The position numbers and the translations under genes are program-made. A stretch of 47,327 nt of DNA. Source: a virus. Location of the stretch: positions 1 to 47,327 of the IMG/VR virus record IMGVR_UViG_3300009168_000021; one strand, given 5' to 3'. Of the stretch, positions 16,776 through 23,658 are shown piece after piece. The first letter of the stretch is position 1, and each line of letters opens with the position of its first letter. Below the pieces are notes generated by a model. It saw only the letters and a list, made by a program, of their open reading frames with translations. It was not told the origin of the DNA and did not search any database.

Positions 16776-17078
16776 TTAAACGCCCTGATGTGGTGCCAGC
16801 AAGCACCTTGTCCTGGCCCTCAGATCAGTGACGTATCGCTTAGTGAGGAAATCGTAGTTGCAGGCGCAGCGATAAAACTTGCCGTCTGGAGATCGCCTGA
16901 CAGTGAGGATTTCGCCGGTCGCCAGCACCTTGTACTGATCTTGACCCATATCCTGCACGTCCACCGCCGGGATCTCGAAACAGCAGTCGTGCGTGACGCA
17001 GCATTCGGCCGGGATGAACGACCGCAGATAGGGATCGCCCTGGATCAGCAGCACAATGATCAGGATGCACTTATTCAC
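16776..17078 (-). CDS. Small exported or membrane-anchored Cys-rich protein
   Basis: I choose the GTG at 17078, which overlaps the previous stop by 8 bp (GTGAATAA) and places a short hydrophobic segment (NKCILIIVLLIQ) at the very N-terminus as a likely signal or anchor. An ATG at 17111 is possible but would overlap the neighbour by 41 bp. The 100-aa product contains a CCVTHDCCFEIP cluster and several later Cys residues, suggesting disulfides or metal binding. I do not recognise a family. It is the last gene of the leftward operon. Confidence 0.55.
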   Translation of the reverse strand: MNKCILIIVLLIQGDPYLRSFIPAECCVTHDCCFEIPAVDVQDMGQDQYKVLATGEILTVRRSPDGKFYRCACNYDFLTKRYVTDLRARTRCLLAPHQGV

Positions 17079-17256
17079 GGTAGTCGAAACCCCAATCCGA
17101 GAGTCGGCCACGGCCGCGCCGGGTTTTCGCTTTGCGATCCTCCGCGATAGCCTCGCGTATTTGAGCAGCGTAGAACTCCACCCGTGTTATGCCGCGAGTC
17201 TGTAGGTCTTTGGGGTGGATACGCCACATCATTTCCGCGCGCTGTTCTGGGGTCAT
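17071..17256 (-). CDS. Small hypothetical protein
   Basis: The 61-aa product is hydrophilic and mostly helical (MTPEQRAEMMWRIHP, FYAAQIREAIAEDRKAKT) with a basic stretch KTRRGRGR, so nucleic-acid contact is possible. It shares one base with the end of the gene at 17256-17456 and overlaps the GTG of the next gene, as is common in this tightly packed leftward operon. No family is recognised. Confidence 0.6.
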   Translation of the reverse strand: MTPEQRAEMMWRIHPKDLQTRGITRVEFYAAQIREAIAEDRKAKTRRGRGRLSDWGFDYRE

Positions 17257-17456
17257 TATTGGCTCCTGCGTCCGGCTTCGTAGGCGCGTTCAATCTCGCG
17301 GATGATGAACTCTCGCTCCATATCCCCGGTGCATTCCACGCAGTCGCGCTCTCCGGCCACCATCTGGCGGATTTGGCGGCGGCCAAGAATGCGAGCCTTG
17401 GTGACGGCTTGCCGGTAGCGTTGTGCTGGTGTCGGTGTCATGGGGTCAAGGTCCAT
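17256..17456 (-). CDS. Small hypothetical protein with Cys pair
   Basis: The 66-aa product is helical and basic, with a CVEC pair in the middle (GERDCVECTGDMEREF) and a C-terminal REIERAYEAGRRSQ helix. It could start at M1 (17456) or M6 (17441). The first bases match an 18-bp stretch near 19777-19794, at the junction of a duplicated gene fragment. It overlaps the methyltransferase gene by 11 bp. No family is recognised. Confidence 0.6.
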   Translation of the reverse strand: MDLDPMTPTPAQRYRQAVTKARILGRRQIRQMVAGERDCVECTGDMEREFIIREIERAYEAGRRSQ

Positions 17457-17973
17457 ACGTCAGGATTGGCGGGCCGCTGTGCTTCCAATCCCACAGAAAC
17501 CACGCGTGATTAAAAGACGGACTCCCGGTGGTGTTCTCGAACCAGCGAATGCGCCGGGTCAGCACCAGTTTCTTCGCGAATTGGGGGCACTCGAATAAAT
17601 GCCTGCGAGTCTTGGCGTGATCGAAGTCCGTCCTCAACAGCAGCGCGATTTGACCACCGACCGGCTCCATCAGAGGAACCCCCCGCTCGATGAAATCCTG
17701 CGCCCGCCGGTATGGCGGGTTGGTAATGATGCAATCGCAGCCAAACGGCGGGGACGTGGTCAAGAAATCAGTTCCGGTGGCTATGTCTGTTTCGATGACC
17801 GGCGCGGAGAGCAACATGCGTAGCACCCGTGCGATTTTCCCGCCGCCAGCGGCTGGCTCCCAGACCGCGTAAGGCTCCCGCAGCCCTTCCCCCACGAGCA
17901 CCGCCGTGACCCACGAAGGTGTCTCGTAAAGATCATCGTCTTTGCGCACATAGCCGCTGACACGCTGACTCAT
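17446..17973 (-). CDS. N6-adenine DNA methyltransferase-like protein
   Basis: The 175-aa product has the two hallmark motifs of N6-adenine methyltransferases: an AdoMet-binding WEPAAGGGKIARVL segment near residue 40 and the catalytic ITNPPY motif near residue 85. It is short, with little room for a separate target-recognition domain. A start at 17973 overlaps the upstream stop (ATGA); an ATG at 17991 is an alternative. A solitary enzyme without a nuclease partner suggests protection from host restriction, DNA marking or regulation. Its target is unknown; an A-rich heptamer enriched in this genome is one candidate worth testing. Confidence 0.8.
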   Translation of the reverse strand: MSQRVSGYVRKDDDLYETPSWVTAVLVGEGLREPYAVWEPAAGGGKIARVLRMLLSAPVIETDIATGTDFLTTSPPFGCDCIITNPPYRRAQDFIERGVPLMEPVGGQIALLLRTDFDHAKTRRHLFECPQFAKKLVLTRRIRWFENTTGSPSFNHAWFLWDWKHSGPPILTYGP

Positions 17974-18122
17974 CGCCGTTTCAACACCCATTTGACCCGC
18001 TTGCGCCGGTCTTTGCTCCTGCCGCCGCTTCGGTAAACCTGTTTACAGACGCTGCGCCTATACGCGTCGTAAAACTGTTTTCCCGCGATGATGATGTCGG
18101 GACGGCCAGACAAGATGGTCAT
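17970..18122 (-). CDS. Small basic protein (50 aa)
   Basis: The ATG at 18122 overlaps the zinc-ribbon gene's stop (ATGA) and gives a 50-aa product, MTILSGRPDIIIAG followed by a strongly basic C-terminus (GGRSKDRRKRVKWVLKRR). The basic tail suggests nucleic-acid binding. It is coupled at both ends to neighbours by 4-bp overlaps. An in-frame ATG farther upstream exists but would lie inside the preceding gene. Confidence 0.5.
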   Translation of the reverse strand: MTILSGRPDIIIAGKQFYDAYRRSVCKQVYRSGGRSKDRRKRVKWVLKRR

Positions 18123-18373
18123 CAGTCGAGGTCCACCACCGCGTTGCCGAAGACCGCGAGATAGTTGCAGCCGTCTTTTTCGATGTCGGTGACGGCGTCG
18201 CACTGGTCACAGGTTCCGGTCCTGTGGAACGTGTTCGGCTCGTCAATTGTCAGACGCTGGCCGCACCCGGCACAGGTGAATTTCTGATAGACGATTGCGC
18301 CAGACTTGACCTTTTCCTCGGCAGTCTTCGCAACCTCGTCAAACGGGTGATTTATTGGCTTGATCGCGGTCAC
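18122..18373 (-). CDS. Small zinc-ribbon protein
   Basis: The 83-aa product carries two CxxC pairs, CAGCGQRL and GTCDQCDAV, about 25 residues apart, the pattern of a zinc ribbon. The rest is a helical N-terminus (PFDEVAKTAEEKVKSG). It has a good ribosome site (AGGAGG, from the complement of 18381-18388). It is the first gene after the operator/promoter region at 18420-18470 and probably leads a leftward transcript. Such proteins often bind nucleic acid or partner proteins; the target is unknown. Confidence 0.7.
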   Translation of the reverse strand: MTAIKPINHPFDEVAKTAEEKVKSGAIVYQKFTCAGCGQRLTIDEPNTFHRTGTCDQCDAVTDIEKDGCNYLAVFGNAVVDLD

Positions 18374-18419
18374 TTGCTGTTCCTCCTCATGCGTTACCTG
18401 TTTAGTTAGAGTGGTGGTT

Positions 18420-18470
18420 TGTGAGATATAACACAGATCTCACAATTCACAACACTCTAATCCAAGTCAA
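18420..18470 (-). promoter_or_regulatory. Leftward promoter with repressor operator
   Basis: An inverted repeat TGTGAGAT (18420-18427) / ATCTCACA (18437-18444) with a 9-bp spacer lies in front of the zinc-ribbon gene. On the - strand TTGACT (complement of 18465-18470) forms a -35, and AATTGT lies at 17-bp spacing as a weak -10, so the operator would cover the start of transcription. The same half-site is found at the repressor gene's own promoter. Confidence 0.6.
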
Positions 18471-18555
18471 GGAAAAGACGCTGCAACAAGACCAGCGTCG
18501 CTGCACACGCGAGAAAACCGCCAACGAACGCCATCGATATGTAGAGCCAGAACAC
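18457..18555 (-). CDS. Tiny membrane protein (32 aa)
   Basis: A GTG at 18555 with AGGAG 8 nt upstream gives a 32-aa product beginning MFWLYISMAFVGGFLACAA, almost wholly one transmembrane helix, with a short basic/acidic end. It is too short for routine gene calling. The upstream gene ends inside its ribosome site. Its 3' end overlaps the -35 of the next promoter. Similar tiny membrane peptides are encoded at 31225-31965; the role is unknown. Confidence 0.5.
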   Translation of the reverse strand: MFWLYISMAFVGGFLACAATLVLLQRLFLDLD

Positions 18556-18559
18556 GGGT

Positions 18560-18934
18560 CTATCTCCTGCACCGCCAGCTTCTGCCGTCTCGCGAATATT
18601 TTTTCTGCATTCTATGAACCGCACACACGTCGCGCTTTCCGATACGCCGCCCACTCCGCTTCACAGGCTTGCCCGCGTCTGGTGATGCAGCAGCAGGCGG
18701 CGTATCAACCGGCGGGGCGAACCGCTCGGTTACCACCGTCTTTGGGACGATGATCTCGTTAGACGGCACGGCCAAAATTGTCGTCCTCCAAGTCTCGTCG
18801 AAGCTCATCCCCTGATCGACGCTGGCCACCGTCTTTTTTGATAGGGATGACTGTGTCTGTACCCGGTGAAACGCCGACACCAGGATCAGTGCGAAGATCG
18901 CGGCTGTCAGCAACGTGAGCCAGAGCCGGGTCAT
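18560..18934 (-). CDS. Membrane-anchored protein with soluble tail
   Basis: The ATG at 18934 has GGAG a few bases upstream and gives a 124-aa product with an N-terminal anchor (MTRLWLTLLTAAIFALILVSAF), a soluble region of about 70 residues and a basic C-terminus with two Cys (KRDVCAVHRMQKK, RSWRCRR). Its first 176 bp lie inside the upstream gene in another frame. The hydrophobic start and natural-looking sequence suggest it is real in the overlap. Function is unknown. Confidence 0.55.
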   Translation of the reverse strand: MTRLWLTLLTAAIFALILVSAFHRVQTQSSLSKKTVASVDQGMSFDETWRTTILAVPSNEIIVPKTVVTERFAPPVDTPPAAASPDAGKPVKRSGRRIGKRDVCAVHRMQKKYSRDGRSWRCRR

Positions 18935-19256
18935 GGTTATCTCCGTTCCGGAATTTAGCGATTTTGTCGGCCTGCTCTTTGAACGTGGTGTGCGTGTCAC
19001 GGATCAACGTACTCAAAGCCTCGATGGTGGCCGCCTGACCATCGCCCTGAATACGGAGCTGTTCGGCTTCCTCGCGCATCAAACCAATGTGCGACTGCAT
19101 TTCCGTTTCCAGCTCCCGCGCGGCGTCTTCTAACGCCTTCGCTGCGGTGTGGTGCATCGACCGGACGATCTCCGGCATCTTGGTCGGCGCATCTTGGACG
19201 AGTTGGTGGCTCAATATCGGATCAGTCATCACACCCTCTTTTGTTGAATAAGTCAT
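18759..19256 (-). CDS. Hypothetical coiled-coil protein
   Basis: The start at 19256 overlaps the upstream stop (ATGA) and gives 165 aa; an internal ATG at 19229 has an AAGAGGG site and would give 156 aa. Residues about 30-110 are a long helical, coiled-coil-like region (SMHHTAAKALEDAARELETEM, EEAEQLRIQGDGQAATIEAL). The last 58 residues overlap the next gene and look less protein-like, so the conserved part is probably the coiled coil. No family is recognised. Confidence 0.55.
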   Translation of the reverse strand: MTYSTKEGVMTDPILSHQLVQDAPTKMPEIVRSMHHTAAKALEDAARELETEMQSHIGLMREEAEQLRIQGDGQAATIEALSTLIRDTHTTFKEQADKIAKFRNGDNHDPALAHVADSRDLRTDPGVGVSPGTDTVIPIKKDGGQRRSGDELRRDLEDDNFGRAV

Positions 19257-19630
19257 GACGGCCCCACCAGGATCGACGGCGGCGCTGGCAGGATAACGCC
19301 GATTGGTTTCCACATGTGCAGGCAGTGCGGGTGGAGGTTGACGCGCGTGGAGAGCGGCGGGTGATACTGGATCACGGTTTCATCCTCGGTCCAGAACAAG
19401 TCCTTCACAAAGCACATCTCATCCCATGTAGGTGTTCGACGCTTCGACACGCTGACGTGTTCCCAACCGTAGCCTTCGTCACGGATGAGGCCGGTCGATG
19501 CCATGACAATCAGCTTGCCTTTCGGCCCTGCCAAAGCGAATGCGCCCATCATCCCGTAGTCAGGCGTGGAGCCGTACTCACCCTCGCGGATGCGCGCCTT
19601 CTCCAGAAATGATGGTGGCGTTGCTCTCAT
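19253..19630 (-). CDS. DUF7694-like protein (full copy)
   Basis: The 125-aa product has a pattern I associate with the DUF7694 family of phage proteins: GWEHVSVSKRRTPTWDEMCF, then KDLFWTEDETVIQYHPP and a HPHCLHMWKPIG end. The Trp, His and Cys positions are conserved in that family as I remember it; its function is unknown. The first 35 codons are present a second time upstream at 19807-19901 in a truncated form. It is coupled by ATGA overlaps on both sides. Confidence 0.75.
   Translation of the reverse strand: MRATPPSFLEKARIREGEYGSTPDYGMMGAFALAGPKGKLIVMASTGLIRDEGYGWEHVSVSKRRTPTWDEMCFVKDLFWTEDETVIQYHPPLSTRVNLHPHCLHMWKPIGVILPAPPSILVGPS
19536..19630. repeat. 95-bp duplicated gene start, copy 1
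   Basis: These 95 bp match 19807-19901 at 90 positions by eye. They encode the first part (about 32 residues) of the DUF7694-like protein, from its ATG at 19630. The five differences are mostly silent or conservative, so the duplication is recent or under selection. Confidence 0.9.
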
Positions 19631-19782
19631 GCCTCACCTCGCCAGATCTGATCGAGAATCTCGTAGTCATGCGCTGCATGGAAGGGTATCGCGCCAAGGC
19701 TGGCCCAAGCTCTGTAATGACGATTAACCTGCCACCGAAGGTAAAAGTAGCGAGCGTGTCGGATGATTGGCCACCTTGTCAT
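19627..19782 (-). CDS. Small aromatic/basic protein (51 aa)
   Basis: This 51-aa gene lies between the two DUF7694 copies and overlaps both neighbours by ATGA. It encodes MTRWPIIRHARYFYLRWQVN followed by a helical AHDYEILDQIWRGEA end. It is rich in Trp, Tyr, Arg and His. The clean coupling at both ends and the compact sequence suggest a real gene. No function is known to me. Confidence 0.6.
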   Translation of the reverse strand: MTRWPIIRHARYFYLRWQVNRHYRAWASLGAIPFHAAHDYEILDQIWRGEA

Positions 19783-19901
19783 GGGGTCAAGGTCAGCCCT
19801 TTGAGGGCGAACGCACCCATCATCCCGTAGTCGGACGTGGAGCCGTACTCGCCCTCGCGGATGCGCGCCTTCTCCAGAAATGATGGTGGCGTTGCTCTCA
19901 T
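19779..19901 (-). pseudogene. Truncated DUF7694-like gene copy (40 aa)
   Basis: From the ATG at 19901 the product repeats the first 33 or so residues of the full DUF7694-like protein (MRATPPSFLEKARIREGEYG...) and then ends in an unrelated LKGLTLTP tail. The tail lies in an 18-bp sequence also found at 17436-17453, at the start of another small gene. The fragment lacks the conserved family core. It is most likely a recombination remnant whose start still couples translation to the 51-aa gene. Confidence 0.7.
19807..19901. repeat. 95-bp duplicated gene start, copy 2
   Basis: This is the upstream copy of the 95-bp repeat at 19536-19630, in direct orientation. The match ends at the ATG of each copy, and the sequences diverge on both sides. 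Confidence 0.9.
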
Positions 19902-19906
19902 GATTC

Positions 19907-21898
19907 CTAGTCTTTCTTGTAACGAGTTCCGGTCCACGCTTTTGCGGTTATGGGGAATCCTTCCGCCCACTCCGGTACTTGTTCCATCAGGTCTTTGAAC
20001 TCGTCCACGTCGCCGTGGACCGCTTCACAGACGACTTCGTCGTGGACCGTCAGAACGATGGGATAGCCAGCGGCTTCGACCCGCAACATGGCTTCAGCCA
20101 TCACGTCCCTGGCGACAGCTTGCGTTGCGTTCTCGACCAGCGAGCCGCCGTAGGTGGAAATCCTCGCCCAATTTGACGAGTTACCGGGGTCGTCAACAAC
20201 GCGACGGGCGTTGCTTGGATTCACAACGCTCTTGTACGTCAGTGAAAGTTTGTCGGTGCCCCACGGCGTCTTTGTCTCGACCAGCTTGGGATAGGGATAA
20301 GTCAGCGCGCGACCGCTGGGGAGCCGCATAAAGAGGAAACTCCCCGCGACCTTGAACGCGAGTTTTCCGCAGGGGACGGTCTTGCCCTTTTGACGGACTG
20401 CGCTAATCGCAGCGTCTTCCGTGTCGTACCAAAACTGTTTGATGTTCGGATGCGCGTCGCGCCAAGCGTTTTTCAATTCCTCGGCACGGCTGTCTTCGAT
20501 TTTGACACCGTAATTCTGGGCCATGCTCTGGAACGCGCCAACGCCGCCCTGGTAGCCAAGCGCCAGCTCCATGACTTTGCCGATTTGGCGCTGGTCGTCG
20601 TCCACTTTGCTGGGACCGATTCCAAAAGACCGCGCATAGGCCAGCTTGTAGAGATCCGGCCCAAAGCCGGAATCGAAATCCTGAAACGCTGCGATCTTCC
20701 ATGTTTCACCCGCCAGCCAAGCTAAAGCTCTACCCTCGATGTTGGAGTAATCCGCCGCGTAAAAAGACGCGCCTGGGGCCGCGATCAGCATCCCCCTTAT
20801 TACGTCTCCGATGACTTCAAGCGGCGATCCCGCGAGCATCCGCACCGCAGAGATCGAGCCGGTCATGATGATCTTGATCAGATCGCCCTGGGCCTTGTCG
20901 GTTGGGCGCTTGATGTTCTGCGGCTGGAATCTCCTTCCGGCCCATCTTCCGGTGGACGCCGCGTGATAAGCCAAAAGTCCCCTGGCGCGGCCGTCTTTTG
21001 AGCACCCCATAAGAAGCGCGTCGATTTTCTTCACAGAAGCCTTCCCGGCTTCGGCGCGGATTTCGAGAATACGTCTTACGTCGTCGGGGAGAACCTGGGT
21101 CAGGAGTTCCTCGACCACGTCAGCAGCGACCGAGTCGGTATCGACGCCACGGTGCTGGCAAAACGCGATGATCTTCGCAACACTATCGACGCTGGGAATC
21201 ATCCCCTGGGAAAGCGTCTTTATCTCTCGATTGAGCTGCTCCAATGCCATCGCGATGATCGGCTTCGCAGCGTTACAAAGTGCTTTATCGACGCGAACGC
21301 CACGGTCGTTAATTTGTTGGTCTAAGAGCCAGATGCGCTTTTCCATCAGGCGCAAATCTATGAGCCTCGTGTGCAGCTCGCGCTCGACCACGACATCTTG
21401 CTGGCAGTACGCGACCAGCTCCTTGACGCGCACCGGGTCATCCCACCAGACCGGCGTGCCGTCTTCGTTGTAGCGGCGCGGCTTGGACATCCTCAACATG
21501 GTGCGGTAGCCGACTGGGTCTTTTGCTTCGGAGATCCCCAGCGCGGCAGCGGCGCTATCGAGTGCGCCAGGGAGCGCCATCGCGTAGGCCCGCGCCATCG
21601 TGCAATTCCATTGCTTTATGTCTGGCAGCGGCCAGCCGTAGCGCGGGGTCAGAACGTGCTCCCAGATCGCGCGCTCGAAATTCGCATTGTGCGCCCACAT
21701 CGCGCCGCCGTTGGAGACGTGTATCAGCAGCTCCAGCGGACACGGCTGGTGCGGAAGCCAGACCCGCACCGGGCCGTCGTCGAAGGCATACGCGGCGCAC
21801 CAGGCGTTGGTCGTCGGGTCTTCGGCGTAGACGTACACTCCCGTCTTGCGGAGATCGACGACAGACCGCGTCTCAAAGTCGATGTGGCAGTCGCTCAT
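19907..21898 (-). CDS. Family A DNA polymerase with 3'-5' exonuclease
   Basis: The ATG at 21898 overlaps the upstream stop (ATGA) and begins the exonuclease domain at once, giving 663 aa. The proofreading exonuclease (residues 1-185) shows D7/E9 in HIDFETR and D168 in YCQQDVV. The polymerase domain has motif A (DYSNIEGR, D383), motif B (R437 and K441, LALGYQGG) and motif C (TVHDEVV, D620). The position that is Phe or Tyr in most family A enzymes (four after the motif B Lys) is L445. There is no 5'-3' exonuclease domain. It is the replicative polymerase, working with PrimPol-helicase and the ssDNA-binding protein. Confidence 0.95.
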   Translation of the reverse strand: MSDCHIDFETRSVVDLRKTGVYVYAEDPTTNAWCAAYAFDDGPVRVWLPHQPCPLELLIHVSNGGAMWAHNANFERAIWEHVLTPRYGWPLPDIKQWNCTMARAYAMALPGALDSAAAALGISEAKDPVGYRTMLRMSKPRRYNEDGTPVWWDDPVRVKELVAYCQQDVVVERELHTRLIDLRLMEKRIWLLDQQINDRGVRVDKALCNAAKPIIAMALEQLNREIKTLSQGMIPSVDSVAKIIAFCQHRGVDTDSVAADVVEELLTQVLPDDVRRILEIRAEAGKASVKKIDALLMGCSKDGRARGLLAYHAASTGRWAGRRFQPQNIKRPTDKAQGDLIKIIMTGSISAVRMLAGSPLEVIGDVIRGMLIAAPGASFYAADYSNIEGRALAWLAGETWKIAAFQDFDSGFGPDLYKLAYARSFGIGPSKVDDDQRQIGKVMELALGYQGGVGAFQSMAQNYGVKIEDSRAEELKNAWRDAHPNIKQFWYDTEDAAISAVRQKGKTVPCGKLAFKVAGSFLFMRLPSGRALTYPYPKLVETKTPWGTDKLSLTYKSVVNPSNARRVVDDPGNSSNWARISTYGGSLVENATQAVARDVMAEAMLRVEAAGYPIVLTVHDEVVCEAVHGDVDEFKDLMEQVPEWAEGFPITAKAWTGTRYKKD

Positions 21899-22320
21899 GT
21901 CAGCACATACGGCGTTGAGATCATCTCCACACTCACGATCTTGGTCTTTATGTCGCCGTGCTGGGCGACGTTGCGCGCTTTGGCGAGAGTGTTGGCGTGG
22001 ACAATGTGTGTGTGAATGTGGACATGCCCGTCCGGAAATGTCGTCATGATCACGACTTTCCACTCCGGGTCAGGCCGGTCCAGCAAGGTATAAAGCCACA
22101 AACCGCCGTCGAGGCGCTCAGACCGAATCGAGTAGCCTCGTTCGCGTAACTGACGAATGCGCCGAAGATAGTCCATTGCGATTTTGGCCAAGTCTGCGCT
22201 GTCTTGGGGGGCTACTCGCAGGGCAGCAAGAATCCGTTGTTGCTGGCTGGCAAAACGCGCCTCGTCTTCGGGAGGCAGATAACTGCGATCAAGTGCGCTC
22301 CACATATCGCCAGCTCGCAT
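21895..22320 (-). CDS. Hypothetical protein with winged-helix-like region
   Basis: The 141-aa product has a helical segment (ARFASQQQRILAALRVAPQDSADLAKIAMDYLRRIRQLRERGY, residues 22-64) that reads like a winged-helix domain with a RLDGGLWLYTL wing, followed by a beta-rich C-terminal half (VVIMTTFPDGHVHIHTHIVH) that contains a His cluster. It starts after GAGGG and its stop overlaps the polymerase start. A DNA-binding or regulatory role at the replication operon is possible. Confidence 0.6.
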   Translation of the reverse strand: MRAGDMWSALDRSYLPPEDEARFASQQQRILAALRVAPQDSADLAKIAMDYLRRIRQLRERGYSIRSERLDGGLWLYTLLDRPDPEWKVVIMTTFPDGHVHIHTHIVHANTLAKARNVAQHGDIKTKIVSVEMISTPYVLT

Positions 22321-22327
22321 AGCACCC

Positions 22328-22708
22328 TCACGTCGGAGCGATTTCTTCGAGAATGGCTTTGAGCGGCTTCTTCGCGGCGTCGCGCTTGTTGAGATCGTCT
22401 ACGATCTGTTGCGCCAGAAGCGCGTCGTGGATTTCGCCAAGCGGCTTGTCGCGGCCGATTTTCTTGTCGTAGATTCCCCAGACGTTGGCGTTATCTTCGG
22501 TTGGAAAATGCTCCATGCAGTAGCGGTCGGAGCCGCCATCGATCTTGTGTTGCACTTGCCAGCTCTGGATCGAGGCAATCGCGACACGCGCCAGCGCCAT
22601 GTGGGTGCTCTGATCCTCGGCAGACGCGTCTTCCCAATCGGTTTCGGCACCAACGCTGTAGAGCGCCTGGGCGACGTAACTTGCAGACGGCATAAACTGT
22701 TTACTCAC
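22328..22708 (-). CDS. Hypothetical protein
   Basis: I choose the GTG at 22708 because AAGGAG lies 8 nt upstream; the ATG at 22756 would lie inside the upstream gene. The 126-aa product has an acidic helical N-terminal half (SYVAQALYSVGAETDWEDASAED), a YCMEHFPTEDNANVWGIYDKK segment and a helical C-terminus (LLAQQIVDDLNKRDAAKKPL). I recognise no motif. It sits between small genes and the polymerase. Confidence 0.6.
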   Translation of the reverse strand: MSKQFMPSASYVAQALYSVGAETDWEDASAEDQSTHMALARVAIASIQSWQVQHKIDGGSDRYCMEHFPTEDNANVWGIYDKKIGRDKPLGEIHDALLAQQIVDDLNKRDAAKKPLKAILEEIAPT

Positions 22709-22713
22709 GGGGT

Positions 22714-22944
22714 CTACTCCTTCGTTTGATGTTGGCGTTCGTGCATCTGCTTCCATTCCGCGTAAGCACGAATTTCGGCGTAGGCTTGCATGGCGTCTCT
22801 CGCGAGAGTGAAAAGCTGCTCGGGTGTTAATTTGTATTGCTGATAAGCTGCGGCGGCGGGAATTGGTTCGACAGATCGCGTCGGGTTGATGCGGACCTCT
22901 GCTTGTCCGTCAACTTGCACAACACGAATGGTGATCTCCATCAT
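22714..22944 (-). CDS. Small hypothetical protein
   Basis: The 76-aa product begins with a beta strand pair (MEITIRVVQVDGQAEVRI) and ends with a helix (LTPEQLFTLARDAMQAYAEIRAYAEW). Its start overlaps the upstream stop (ATGA). No family is recognised; the tight coupling supports that it is expressed. Confidence 0.6.
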   Translation of the reverse strand: MMEITIRVVQVDGQAEVRINPTRSVEPIPAAAAYQQYKLTPEQLFTLARDAMQAYAEIRAYAEWKQMHERQHQTKE

Positions 22945-23252
22945 GCGGCGTCCCTCTTTGGTTTCGATGCGATGTGATAGCGGCCACCGCGTCCGCTGAT
23001 TTGCAGATCGCAGGCTTTGCCGAGACGCTGGTTGATCTGAAAGATGTGCCCCTTCAGCGCAGTGCGCCGTGACGCGCGGCTTGAATAGAGCTGCTCGTAA
23101 AGCTCGTCATAGCCAACGCCGTCGTTGCCAGCGCGCTTCACCGTGTCGATGATGCGAACCGCCAGCGCGCCCCAGCGCAGACCAAAACGGATTCCGCCGA
23201 ACGGTCTGTCGCAATGCGGACAGCGCACAGTCATGCGTTCGCCGGGGTTCAT
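22941..23252 (-). CDS. Winged-helix protein with N-terminal CxxC
   Basis: The 103-aa product has VRCPHCDRPFG near the N-terminus, a possible half zinc site, followed by a winged-helix-like domain (VRIIDTVKRAGNDGVGYDELYEQLY, then a ALKGHIFQINQRLGKA recognition-helix pattern and GRGGRYHI wing). That pattern resembles the output domain of response regulators. It may be a transcription factor of the early operon. It is coupled to both neighbours by ATGA overlaps. Confidence 0.65.
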   Translation of the reverse strand: MNPGERMTVRCPHCDRPFGGIRFGLRWGALAVRIIDTVKRAGNDGVGYDELYEQLYSSRASRRTALKGHIFQINQRLGKACDLQISGRGGRYHIASKPKRDAA

Positions 23253-23608
23253 AGGGTTTGCTCCCCAACCAGCGCGTCGGTCGGCAGTTTTCGGTATTCG
23301 ACCGGAACGTCATGCGCGATAGCGACGGCGATGGCGTTTTTCATTCCCGGCGAAATGCCCAGGTCGTTGTAGACCACCATCGCGTCGGCTTTTTCGATCC
23401 ACGCCAAACCGGCGAGGATGCCGCGCAAGCGTTCCTCCGAGATCTCGTCACGCAACACGTCGGGCTGCGTATAGAGAAGATGCGACGCTATCGCCGCTTC
23501 GTTGCGCGCCAGACAGTCGCGTAGACAACGTCTTGCGTAAGCGACGTTCACGTTGATGCCTTCCTGCGTTTTCGCCGCATAAGGCGATTCCAGAATCACT
23601 AGCCTCAT
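23249..23608 (-). CDS. DUF7768-like (nucleoside deoxyribosyltransferase fold) protein
   Basis: From the ATG at 23608 the 119-aa product begins MRLVILESPYAAKT and shows AYARRCLRDCLARNEAAIASHLLY, DEISEERLRGILAGLAWIEKADAMVVY and GISPGMKNAIAVA. These match my memory of DUF7768/DUF4406-type proteins, related in fold to nucleoside 2-deoxyribosyltransferases. A role in nucleotide metabolism or salvage is plausible. The leader upstream shares a CCAC(C)AACTCTAAC-type element with the leader near 18400. Confidence 0.7.
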   Translation of the reverse strand: MRLVILESPYAAKTQEGINVNVAYARRCLRDCLARNEAAIASHLLYTQPDVLRDEISEERLRGILAGLAWIEKADAMVVYNDLGISPGMKNAIAVAIAHDVPVEYRKLPTDALVGEQTL

Positions 23609-23658
23609 TTTTCGACACCTGTTAGAGTTGGTGGTCTTGCCACACCCAAGACCCAACA

